The notes under the pieces are model-generated. The model was not told where the DNA came from, did not search any database, and saw only the letters and a program-made list of their open reading frames with translations. A program made the translations under genes and the position numbers. Positions 9,436 to 18,860 of a stretch of 25,148 nt of DNA are shown in pieces; position 1 is the stretch's first letter; each line of letters opens with the position of its first letter. The stretch is from contig CABFPE010000775.1 of the NCBI GenBank assembly GCA_900660155.1, positions 286,669 to 311,816 on the forward strand. Direction: 5' to 3'. The DNA is from Hofstenia miamia. Its lineage: Eukaryota > Xenacoelomorpha > Acoela > Hofsteniidae.

Positions 9436-10336
9436 TGTATAGTCACTCAGGGAGTTCTTTGTGATTATTATTTTTCATTTTTATTGTACTGACGTCAGAA
9501 TGAGATAATGATTTATTTCTAGTTTAGTTTTACAAAAGCTGTTTTCATGTCCCCTCGAATGGTGCTAATTGTATGCTCAAATTTAATTGTGATGGAAATT
9601 GATGATATGACTATCTTGTAATTGATTTTGATTGTAAACAAAGACAGCTAATAACTTGAATTGTATAAATTGAGAAACTATGTTGAGAACAGTTAATAGA
9701 GTTTAGATTAGCTTCAACTTCTACTTTACCTTCATATTTACTTTATTTATAGTTTGATATAAAAATGATTGTGTAAGCAAGGCAACAATTTAGGAGTACT
9801 TTCCTCAAAGTATTGGGCAACAAGTAGCTTCTAGAGATCTTTTCAGATTATCTAGCCCAAATTGTGGACCATTTAGGTTATAGATATGGATATATATGAG
9901 GAAATAATAAATCTCTCATTCTATCTGCAACACATACATGCACCTATAAATGAATACACAGTGATGATATTATACTGTTGGTTAGCATGAATGCAAGGTA
10001 ACTACAAGCTATTATTTAGTGAGCTGAGAGATAACAATGAAAATGAGATGTTTATTACTTTTTGAGATAGAGAATAAATTGTGAGACATCTAAGGTAGCA
10101 CCATTCATTAAGGTTAAGCACTTCTATTTTTGGATAGCACTTTGGCTGGAAGCCATATGAATTGGTCATCTTGGATTTTACCTAAAAAGTAGTAGTTACT
10201 TGGATGAATTACTGATGTTTGTGTTAATAATTCTATTTAATGGAATCAGGGCTGTTTTTATGAGGTTGCTCTTTTAACCTTCTGCAAAGTCAATAAGTTA
10301 GTTTGTGTAATTATAATTCCAGCCCGTGATTATACA
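9436..10336 (+). repeat. 3' LTR of the older element (~901 bp)
   Basis: It begins TGTATAGTCAC directly after the polypurine tract AAGGGGGGAA and ends GTGATTATACA, inverted matches at 10 of 11 positions. A TATAAAT box lies at 9664-9670, 228 bp from the LTR start (266 bp in the younger LTR), and is followed by a similar T-rich segment (CTTCTACTTTACC). There is no coding content. The end call depends on the inverted match and the expected length. Confidence 0.6.
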
Positions 10337-10529
10337 GTTGTTGTTATTTATTGGCCAGATCACACACTTTTCATGTTGACTAGTTGTTTTCATGTTTTTA
10401 AATATTGTACATACGCATTGTATATAAGACACCCAAGCATCTGTAAATAGAGAAATAGTTTAACTGTATTCTTTTGTTCACTAGAATCACTGTTGTTCTA
10501 GTATATGTTCACCTCAGCAACCTTCTGAT

Positions 10530-12310
10530 TTGACACTAAGTCCTCTGGCAAAGTTCTCTCTAGATTCAACCCAGTGATTCTAGACTATCTACTAGTGGCT
10601 AAAATTCTCCAACATTTATATATTTATGAAGCAACATGGAGTGAGAATGTTATTTCAGTGTCCTTACACTTGACAAAATTTTTTGCAAAAAAAGCTATAT
10701 TCAATGGCAGCAGTTTTGTGGGGCAAAATATTTATGGATCATTATACAATGGAGTTGTAAATTTTAAGTTGATTCCTTTGAAAAACTGGGACTCCATATG
10801 TGATTCAATCTGTTCCAATAACAGACGTTAACTCTAATGTGCTTTTCAATGTTGTGAATGAGATTTTGTTAATTACTTATGCAAATGGTATTAACATTTA
10901 TGGAATCTGTACAGATAATCACACTTCTAATGTTTCCCTTTTCCAAAAACTGGCCAATTCTTCTGATAGTGACAAGCCTTATGCTTTTCAACATCCTTCT
11001 GCTAATTCTAAAGTAATATATTTTTCTATGATACTCCTCATATGATAAAGAACTTTCATAATAATCTGTACAGGAATTCTAATACTTATGTGCCACAATG
11101 GAAATTTTCAATAGATGTTTGGGATATTGTTTTATTTAATAATTGTTTGATTTCATGGAAAAATCTCCATAATCATATGATATTGATTCTGCAAATCAAG
11201 CATGTTTAAGAAAAGCCCCTTTATTCAGTTATCAGGCTTTATATCCAGCTGATAACAAACAATCAGTTCATTTGGCATTATCAATTTTTCAGCTATCAAA
11301 CTCTATTGCCCTTAATCAATATTTTCCTCAGGATCAAGTCACTTTAAACAGTGCCAGTTTTTTGGAAGTATTTTTTATGTGGTTTTCTATTCTAAATGCA
11401 AGGAATACATCAAACCTATTTCATATTGCAAGAGGAGTTAAAAAACATGATAACAAGATTGATTTTTTAAAGTCATTCACTGATTGGATTTACAAATTGA
11501 GATTTGAGCTTAAGTCAGGATTTTAATTTCAAACACTTCTTGTGCTTTCTCTTTCATCAAGATCAATTACAGATCTTTGTAGTGATTTATTGAATGAGGA
11601 TTTTGCAGATGTTTTGACTTCAAAATTACAATCTGACCTCCTCAAATGCAGATTTGTGCAATATAGACAGATGAGTGGAGGTTGTTCTCTAGTTTCATTG
11701 TATAAGTGAACAGTTCAAAGAAAATTGTGAAAATTTTAATATTTTAAAAAAACTATTAATTGAAGACTTAAAGCAGTGTATGGATTTAAAAGAGGTTGAA
11801 AACTTGCAACTAAATGATAGAGATTTATTGTCACATTCAGAAAAAGAAGTTGCCATTTATATTGCAGGATTTATTGTAAAAAAGTTACATGCTAGATATT
11901 CATGTGAAGAATGTTATATTTTAATTACATCCATTTCTGTTGATCTTTCTGATTATCTGGAAGTTTTAGATAGAGAAGGACTACATTGTCCATCAGCAGT
12001 TTTCTTGAACTATGTTTACAAAATTTTTCTATTTGAAAGGGAATTTTTACTTGATTCTAACAGCTTATAACATTCAATCTTCTGCTATTCCAGCAATTTA
12101 GAAAGAACTTCACTGAATTGTTTAATGGATTGTTTTGCATGCTTCATGAGGAAATGTCAAAAACTGTCACAGTTGGTACTTAAGTTAATGTGTTTTTCAA
12201 TAATCAGTAGAATTATGCTCTGGGTGTGAAAAGAAAGAGGTCTGTGAGCAATTTCTAAAAGTTGAAGAGATCCATAAGTTTGTAACTACAAAATTTGTAT
12301 GAATTACTTT
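10530..12310 (+). pseudogene. P-element/THAP9-type transposase remnant
   Basis: Several plus-strand segments (about 10574-10831, 10800-11045, 11020-11160, 11272-11526, 11780-12070) fit consecutive parts of a P-element superfamily transposase. Seen: an 'IYGICTDNHTSN' segment near 10890-10925 with the family's catalytic Asp; a 'D-T-P-H-M-I-K-N' motif at ~11027-11052, typical of this family; a 'YPADNKQSVHLALSIFQ' helical stretch; and the C-terminal 'YIAGFIVKKL...YSCEEC' motif near 11855-11911, ending in 'DREGLHCPSAVF'. The frame shifts near 10800 and again before 11030, and a stop closes the frame at 11526. The N-terminal THAP DNA-binding domain is not found. In a live element the protein would cut and paste the transposon. 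Terminal repeats were not identified. AATAAA at ~12313 may mark the old 3' end. Confidence 0.7.
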
Positions 12311-12439
12311 TAAATAAACTTTAATTTTTTAAAATAAAATTATTTTTGGGTTATTAATTGAAAACTTATGTATTTATTGATAATTTAAACTTTCTATGAA
12401 TACTTACACATTAATTAATAATTTTCATTTTGCAAACAC

Positions 12440-12672
12440 AGATTTAAAAATACATCACATCAGTCCCCAAATTTAAATTATTGCTGGAGATTATCAGGCA
12501 GTATGTTAAGAAGGCCCTGACCAGAATTATCAACAAACAAATACCTACCGCAAGACGTCTATTTTATTATGAATACATTCAAAAAAGTATTTGGGGCGTT
12601 ACATGTGACACAACATCATCAAACTGGACACTGGTAATCGTGGATTAAAATAGCCCAGTTTAGGGGCGGGGG
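12440..12672 (+). pseudogene. possible third copy of the third-ORF family (short remnant plus polypurine tract)
   Basis: An open stretch contains 'LTRIINKQIPTAR' and, ~8 residues on, 'KSIWGVT'. These resemble two blocks of the 1189-residue ORF in the same order (ISRLITKHHPTGR and RKYMWGAT), with the residues between them shortened. A purine run GGGGCGGGGG follows at 12663-12672, immediately before an LTR-like start. The match is short and could be chance; the order ORF, purine tract, LTR start is what makes it worth listing. Confidence 0.3.
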
Positions 12673-13300
12673 TGTGGTATAACTGCCTCAATTATCTATT
12701 TTAATTTCAACATTAATGAATTTATTTCTTTTGTAAACTGTGTAATTTTAGCTTAATTATTTCCATTAAATTATTATGCAGTATTTTTGTTAGCTTATAA
12801 TGTACAGAACCTATTTTATTTATTCATGTTAACAACAGTGTACCATTGTTAGATTCCTTCACCAGTTTTATTTGTATAAATATGTGTGATTTATTCATTT
12901 TTGGATCAGCAGTTATTCTCAGTAAATCCTTTTTTACTGTGTTATCTTGACTTTACTTTTAGAAAATGTGTTTCTAATTTTTCAACTGGATCGTTAAAGG
13001 ACACCCATTTGGTGGACAAGTTGGTTAATGGCCATCCTTTAACTAGGTTAGGCATACGGTTAGGGCACTTGTACTGCTATTTATCCATAACAAAATTTAT
13101 TATTATTGCTTTCACCTAAATTGCACAAGATGAGAAATGCACTGAGTTTAGATTATTTTTCTTAGCACTTAAGTTCACCACTTACACCCAAGAGTTAGGG
13201 CTTCTTGTTCCTTAATATAATTAAGGCTCTAGTCTTATACAACTCTTCTAAAAGGTTATCTGCATCAGGTTGGTCTATTGTGGTCACTCTTCCCTAACAT
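12673..13300 (+). repeat. possible LTR remnant (end not found)
   Basis: It starts TGTGGTATAACTGCC directly after a G-rich purine tract. A TATAAATA lies at 12875-12882, 202 bp from the start, close to the 228 and 266 bp seen in the two better LTRs, and is followed by a T-rich 'GACTTTACTTTT' segment. No inverted partner of the first bases was found downstream, so the end is a guess and the copy is probably decayed. Confidence 0.35.
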
Positions 13301-13460
13301 GATCTTCTGTTTACTTTAAACTTTAATTAAGATAGGGTATAATACCAGGAGTTTGTAGCATCAGTCAATCCACGTATCAACTCAAAACCCTTAATAAGAT
13401 AGAATAGTAGGAACGCATGCTGATTTCTCACTGATGTCAATTTAGAGGTAGAATAAACAT

Positions 13461-13990
13461 TTATAATGAACCATATGATAGTATCCTATTGACGAAAGAT
13501 CTTTTAAATGCTTCTGTTTTAACTAATGGCAATAGCATCGTTTGTTTTGATCTTGTAATTGTAGTAGGTTTCTTCAAAGACTTTGGTTCTAGATTCCATT
13601 GAATATCCTGCAGTTTTTGATCTTCAAAAATATAATTTATCGAATTCAAGAAAACCATTAGTTTAGACATATGCCTATTGAATCTCATTGAAGAATCCAT
13701 AGTAATTCCTAATATTTTGATAGAAGATACTTCTTCATATTGTATGCATTGCAAATCACAATTACAAGAGGGCATACGATTTATAGGGTTCTAATTCCCT
13801 ATAGTCGCAATCATATAATTTTCACTAATACATTGTGATGACTTATTTCTTGAGAAAACTTAGTCAGAACAGATCATCTCGGCACAATTTTATAGATCAG
13901 CATCATCATAGGATTTATCGATGTTACTCAAAGGTGCTAAGGTTCTTACGCATTCATCATATGTAATTGCAATGGCTCCTCGATAAAATT
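13461..13990 (-). mobile_element. LINE reverse-transcriptase C-terminal remnant
   Basis: On the minus strand, residues of the open part (13775-13461) read 'EEVSSIKILGITMDSSMRFN' followed by 'RHM', then a helical stretch, then 'RSFVNRILSYGSL'. This is the arrangement after the RT palm of many non-LTR elements (K-x-L-G-[IV]-x-[LM]-D ... H[IM] ... [IL]L-x-Y-G). Upstream sequence to about 13990 continues in related frames but with stop codons. The element is a fragment without endonuclease or tail; the clade cannot be fixed. Confidence 0.5.
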
Positions 13991-14908
13991 CTGATGACTA
14001 TTTGAATAAATTCAATTCGTATTGCAGATATATTCCGCATCAACATCTTTATATGTAGGGCATATATGGTGTTGATACTAAATTTGAATGCTCACTAATA
14101 TAGCCCATCAAAAGTTGTGATGCCTTGCAAATTTTGTAAGTTTTAGTGATTGTTGCTAATCCGCCCTGCAACTGCAGATATCGATATTTGCCCTTCTATT
14201 GAAACAAATTTGATCTCATTACTGTTGTTTAACTGGGTGAATTTAAATCAAATTTATTGAGACGTTCATTACCAATAAGAATTTGTTACATTCTCACTAG
14301 AAATGCGCGGCAAACGAAAAATTTGTAACCGTCGATATTGGATCATGATTTCTCACCCGCTAGCAGACATCACAACTTTAGCCATAGCAAACAATAACTG
14401 TAAAAATTCATGGGATTTATTAATTTTTTTATACATTTGTGCATTAAGTTTCTTTTGAAGAATGTTATGTTGTTTAAAATTTATATTGAGTCTAATAGTG
14501 CTTTGGCATTTTAAACTGCTAATATTCCACTAGTAAAACTCAATTAAAAATATCAAATTAAATATCATTACATTTACTGTGATGAAAATATTGATCGAAC
14601 CAAGTTTAAAAGTTCGGGAGTCCAGTTGCTTCGTAGTGGTTATTACATGCAAAATTATGCTTAGAAAATCATACAAATTCCAATCAATCTTCTGACAATT
14701 AAAGTTACGTTAAGATAATTTTATTATTAAAAATATTTATTAATTAGCACATTTGGTGGGAAATTATCCAAATTATAATTCTAATAATTTTGGAGTCCAT
14801 ATTTTTTAAAAAATCATTGTTATAAGTTTGATACATGATCACGTTTAAACCGACAAACTTCACGTAAATAGAGCAAATGCAAAGTTTTGCCGTGACTACA
14901 GATTTTGA
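13991..14908. other. AT-rich non-coding stretch upstream of the SNARE gene
   Basis: No convincing coding region, RNA gene or repeat is visible on either strand. The last part would carry the promoter and 5' UTR of the R-SNARE gene. A GACTACAG at ~14893-14900 could be a splice acceptor for a 5' UTR intron, just before the ATG. No clear TATA box could be assigned. Confidence 0.4.
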
Positions 14909-14983
14909 ATGCCTTCTACTAGTTATTCTAATTCTTCGACAGTCTTGGAAAGTATGGAAGAGAGACAAAAACATTTAGATGAG
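14909..14983 (+). CDS. R-SNARE (synaptobrevin/VAMP-like), first coding exon
   Basis: This exon encodes residues 1-25 (MPSTSYSNSSTVLESMEERQ, then KHLDE) and ends ...GAT GAG followed by GTATGT, a good splice donor. Joined in phase 0 to the exon at 18624 it gives a continuous 103-residue protein in which ...LDE|VVDIMR lines up with the ...VDEVVDIMR of animal synaptobrevins. The start is fixed by a stop codon (TGA) in frame immediately before the ATG. The bases before the ATG are a weak Kozak context (T at -3). The short Ser/Thr-rich N-terminus replaces the Pro-rich head of VAMP2, and there is no longin domain. Upstream non-coding exons are possible. This exon is easily missed because it is only 75 bases long and its open frame is short. 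Confidence 0.8.
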
Positions 14984-16103
14984 GTATGTTTTTAATGTGA
15001 AATATTATATCAGTTCTACTTAAAGAGCTATTCCCAATTTGTTTTGCTACAGTCATTCAATTTTCTGAGCGAACAGTTTTTGAATTTCAGGGGAATCCAA
15101 ATATATTGGAGTGACATTATACAAAACTATATGAAAAAGAGTTAATAAATTTTGTAACTCATTGACTAAGAGGCACTGAGAGCAATAGCAAAAAATATAG
15201 TGCAAGAACACGACAATAAAAAAAAGTCCCAAAAAAGAGATTATAATTCCTTGAGTAAAGGCACAAGTAAGATTAACATTATACGAAAATACATAATTTG
15301 CCAATTGTTAGTCAAAGAAAAAATAAATAAATTTATCCTTGCTGAAGAATGTTCATTGAAAAGCTGTGCACAACTAGATCTATGGCTAGACTTCATTGAG
15401 ATGTATAACTTCAAATATATATGATCATATGAACATTATTTATCATATTAAAAAACAAAAGAACAAGCAGTTGCAGTTGTAGATAATTTGTAAGAATCCC
15501 CAAAGGATTTCGCCGATCGTTGTAATTTTCATAACGGAACTTGCATTTTGAACAAAAATTCTGAAATCTCTCGAGGTTTTTATTATCTGAGATGGAGGGG
15601 AACATGAAGCAGAGCCATACTGTTGGTTTATAGTCAGAAATCTTATTTTTCGAAATAACTTTTAAAGGAAGAACACATCTCTATTTTTGAAGATATAATT
15701 ACATGCTTTAAGTTTTCTACCAATGCGTTGTGACTAGTGTAATGTCGATAAGATAGTAAATCCCACATCTTTAATATGTGATGACCCAACAAAAGTGATG
15801 AAGCTTTTAATATATGCATCAAACAAGAGTGGGATAGCATTCAGCTGGAATTTTAATATTCTAAAAGTCATACAAGCTAAGAGCAGCAATATTCAAAGTT
15901 TTTATTTTTGTAGCATCTATCAGCAAAAAACAAATAAACGCATTTATTAAAAACTTCTGGGAGCATCGAATTTTGATGGGAGCACTAATGATTGGTAAAA
16001 GTTCGAAGTTGCAATTCTTATAATAACTAAATGATAAAGATCAGAAAATAATGAGTTTGTATTGATTCATTAGCAAGGAATGGTGCATTTTCGGGAAAGC
16101 CTT

Positions 16104-16137
16104 TATATATATATATATGTGTGTATATATGTATATC
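16104..16137. repeat. TA/TG microsatellite
   Basis: Alternating TATATA with short GTGTGT and GTATAT interruptions inside the R-SNARE intron. Confidence 0.9.
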
Positions 16138-16234
16138 TTAACCGCGTTTCCAAACATAAATCTCATATTAAATATATTTAAGTTCGAGTGAATACTGTGG
16201 GTGCAATGACCAAAAATAGGTTTTTAGGCACAAA

Positions 16235-16307
16235 GCGGGATTGCCGATAAGAAATTTCGGACCGTTTCCCGCCAAATGTAAGGTTTTTGCATTTTCCATA
16301 GCAAAAA
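16235..16307. other. two adjacent small hairpins
   Basis: The first pairs GCGGGA (16235-16240) with TCCCGC (16267-16272) around an inner CCGA/TCGG pair. The second pairs GTTTTTGC with GCAAAAAAC around a ~10-base loop. Both lie directly before the (TA)n tract at 16313. They may be the end of a small decayed transposon; no coding sense is visible. Confidence 0.35.
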
Positions 16308-16312
16308 ACGGG

Positions 16313-16338
16313 ATATATATATATATATATATATATAT
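16313..16338. repeat. (TA)n microsatellite
   Basis: Perfect AT dinucleotide run of about 13 units in the R-SNARE intron. Confidence 0.95.
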
Positions 16339-16705
16339 CGAATGGTGTACATCACTTGATGTGCATTTGCACTACATTATTTTCAATTTCTTCACAATTT
16401 TCTCTAAGTTTTTGCTTCTTAGTCTGACACAGTTTCCACATTTATTCTTAATAAAAACATTTCTTCGAAGATAGCAACCTAGAATTCAATTATATATTAG
16501 GGAGAAGTGAAAAAAATTTTTTTCAAACTCTAATAAAAATTCGTTTAAGGAGGTTGCTTCTTCTTTCAGTGAACAACCTCCTAAGTGTTTTCTCTAATGG
16601 CATTATCTGCAAATAAAAAACGATTGCTAAAATGTTCGCAATCGACAAAAAATGTATTGATCAAATCGAAAAATAATAAATAATGTCAAAGGTAGCTATT
16701 GATTA

Positions 16706-16830
16706 TCAAGAGAATGGTTTAATTTCCATGGACATAGCGTTAAAACTGACATTGCAGTAGCCTTCAGAAATTATGCTACCCAAGCATTTAAATTGCTCCC
16801 CATGTAGACAGGTCTGAACGCTTAGCATGA
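16706..16830 (-). mobile_element. LINE-like RT scrap
   Basis: The minus-strand reading contains 'EQFKCLGSIISEGYCNVSFN', close to the FKYLGSIIS-(E/D)-DG segment after the RT domain of RTE/L1-like LINEs. The rest of the open frame (up to 17011) shows nothing further that I recognise. It is short and isolated, hence tentative. Confidence 0.35.
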
Positions 16831-17389
16831 GAAGGGAAATAAGGCAAAGTTGCCAAATTTTATGAGGGGTTTCTTTGTTTTTCAAAGTGCTACAAAATGG
16901 TGTACAACATGAGGCCATAGCTATAACATCGAATTGATTTTTAAAAAGGTGGTGTTTTAATTTAATTGAATTGTTACTATTGGAAAAGGGCGGGCAACCC
17001 CCAAAAACCAATTTTTATTAGAGCTTTAGACCATTTGTCAAGATTTAAAAACTACACTTTTTTGATTTCAAAAAATTTTTTTTTCACTCCACCCTATTAT
17101 AGATGCATGTAATACTGTGAAAATAAATGCAATGCAATAAATATATTTTCTTAATTACTATTTAAGCTGATTAAAGAATTGAAACTGCATCATTCTAGAA
17201 CCAAATTCAAGTAGTTGAACTCTTTAAATTAAATGTATATACATGATTAATTTGCTACGAGTTAAAATGAGATGTTCCATTTGAAGATCCTGAATAGCCA
17301 GTCGGCATAGAGAACATTTAAAGATGATTGAGAGCTATGAGCTAATTGACTCATAAATGAAGCGCTCTAAATCCTGCAAATGTGCGAAA

Positions 17390-18090
17390 TTCGTATTGCA
17401 TCAAATTTCTCTCTAATGCGACTCTACATCAAGCTTTTAGATTGGGTTAAACGGGCAAGGATGAGGAGAACACTAAGAAATTCCTCTTCAAACATCACTT
17501 GCCCTGGAGCTTTGTCACAGACAACCACCATATTTTCCATGTCCTCACTTATGATCCTGAACAGTTGAATTGGGCATTCACTTGCTTTTTCTTCTCTGAA
17601 CGATCCTCTTTCCCATCACTAAAATTACACATGAATAAATGTTGTAAGGAAAAAATTTGCATGTGGTTTTGTGAAAGTAGACGACAAATTTTCCCTCGCC
17701 ATTTTGTAGTCATTAGATTACTAACGAAATCTGCCGGCTTCGATCTGTTGCCCAGTGAATTCATTATGATTGGCTCAACTATGACCTTTTTGAAAGCATA
17801 GCAATAGCACTTCCATGTCAATTACTTATCGATACTATTAGTAGAAACATGTATGTTTTTCTCTGCCAACAATTTCTGCTATAGCTATGTCAAAGTCGGG
17901 AAGTCATTCGAGCAATGCTTCGCCGTTTTCAGAATTGACACCAGTTTAGTGAATTGACGGACTCTGCGTTGCTTGTTTTCAAAACCTTTTGTTATCCATT
18001 TGTAATATGCTTCGACTGGTATACCAGTGGCGATGGCTACTGCTTTCCAGTCACCATTGGTGGCAGCAGTGGTTATCCGTTTCCTTTAGC
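17390..18090 (-). pseudogene. DDE_3 (Tc1/IS630-like) transposase remnant
   Basis: Two minus-strand pieces lie in the right order. At ~18080-18000 a helix-turn-helix segment reads 'GDWKAVAIATGIPVEAYYKW', as in the DNA-binding end of DDE_3 transposases. At ~17532-17478 another frame reads 'MVVVCDKAPGQVMFEEEF', resembling the 'VVVxDNAPCH...EE' block that carries the second catalytic Asp, followed by 'LLILARLTQS' where the family has 'LRLAPYSP'. The intervening sequence has stops and frame changes. The protein would have been a cut-and-paste transposase; this copy is dead and lies antisense within the R-SNARE intron. Confidence 0.5.
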
Positions 18091-18214
18091 ATCTTTGGAA
18101 GACTTAGTTATCTAGTCCTCTTTGTATTTCAAAAATCAATTCCAAACTCATTTCTTTGCTCATCGTATCACTTTTGCTTCCTTGTGTGCTAATAATTACT
18201 TTATGTTCTATGAG

Positions 18215-18249
18215 ATATATATATATATATATGTATATATATGTATATA
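18215..18249. repeat. TA microsatellite
   Basis: TATATA run with two TGTATA interruptions, in the R-SNARE intron. Confidence 0.9.
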
Positions 18250-18623
18250 AAGTCCTGCTCAAAAGTATTGCAAACTGATAACTGAGGTTTAATTAAATTT
18301 ATAAAGCTACGGAAGATTATGACTAGATTTAAAACAACTGGCTATTGTTCATCTTTAGCAAAACATGTAGAAATGTTTGAGAAAATATATAGTTAATTGA
18401 GTTTGAAGTTCAACCATTTAAATTTGAAGTTCATTGTTTTCAATTTGAAGTTCAACTGTCTTAAATTGAGTCTAAACTGATATAGACTATCAAATGAGAT
18501 GTTTAACAATTCCTTCAAAAATTTATTTTTTATAGGATAGCCTAATCTTTCATATCACAACCAGATCTAAATTACATTATTAGTGAACTAATTTCCATTT
18601 ATAAAACAACTTGATTATCTTAG

Positions 18624-18860
18624 GTAGTTGACATCATGAGAATTAATATTGACAAAGTCTTGCAGCATGATCAGAAGATTAGTGATCTTGATAGAAAAGC
18701 AAATGTTTTACTGAACAGTGCAAAGGAGCTTCACAACATTACATACGATTTAAAAGTAACCCATTGGTGGAGAAAATTTGCTTTTATTTCTTCTATTGTT
18801 GTCTGTTGTATCTTGCTAATAATCTTTATTATTATCTGGATTGTAAGCCATTATTCCTAG
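18624..18860 (+). CDS. R-SNARE (synaptobrevin/VAMP-like), last exon
   Basis: This exon encodes residues 26-103: most of the SNARE motif (VVDIMRINIDKVLQHDQKIS onward), the juxtamembrane W73-W74 pair (the WW of VAMP2), and a C-terminal membrane anchor of ~22 residues (about 78-99) followed by a four-residue tail. Using VAMP2 numbering minus 16, the coupling layers fall on M16, R19, L23, V26, M30, N33, V37, [zero] H40, I44, L47, A51, L54, A58, L61, T65, L68. The heptad core is kept, but layer zero is His (codon CAT at 18678-18680) instead of Arg. R-SNAREs on vesicles zip with Q-SNAREs on the target membrane to drive fusion. Total length 103 residues fits short VAMPs (VAMP3 and VAMP8 are 100). 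The frame is clean and conserved, so the gene looks functional. Which VAMP paralogue it is cannot be decided here. Confidence 0.9.
   Translation, partial: VVDIMRINIDKVLQHDQKISDLDRKANVLLNSAKELHNITYDLKVTHWWRKFAFISSIVVCCILLIIFIIIWIVSHYS

Larger units (their letters stand above)
6802..10336 (+). mobile_element. older LTR element of the same family (3' part), host of the nested insertion
   Basis: This comprises the second half of a third-ORF relative, a polypurine tract (AAGGGGGGAA, 9426-9435) and a 3' LTR. It is clearly older than its neighbour: the reading frame is broken many times (of the order of ten) and a MITE-like element sits inside it. The missing first half should lie upstream of the younger element, outside the window, if the nesting model is right. 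Confidence 0.75.
14984..18623 (+). other. 3.64-kb phase-0 intron of the R-SNARE gene
   Basis: The donor is GAG|GTATGT at 14984 and the acceptor TTATCTTAG|GTA at 18623. The intron reading just before the acceptor has an in-frame TAG, so the last exon cannot simply extend leftwards. The polypyrimidine tract is poor. The intron holds a LINE-like scrap (minus, ~16706-16830), a DDE_3 transposase remnant (minus, ~17390-18090), TA microsatellites at 16104-16137, 16313-16338 and 18215-18249, and two small hairpins at 16235-16307. Nothing else coding was seen. Confidence 0.75.

Noticed and set aside
10390-10520. Fourth LTR-like promoter core (TATATAAG followed by a T-rich segment)
   Set aside because: No TG..CA ends, polypurine tract or inverted ends could be placed around it, and AT-rich DNA gives TATA boxes by chance.
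15411-15605. 64-residue minus ORF with 'FCSKCKFRYENYNDRRNPL'
   Set aside because: It looks protein-like over a short stretch but matches no family I can name and has no supporting neighbours.
16706-17011. 101-residue minus-strand ORF as a gene
   Set aside because: Only the C-terminal ~25 residues resemble anything (a LINE segment). The rest has no motif and lies in an intron on the opposite strand.
17499-17801. 100-residue plus-strand ORF
   Set aside because: It lies antisense to the DDE_3 transposase remnant and has no recognisable motif.
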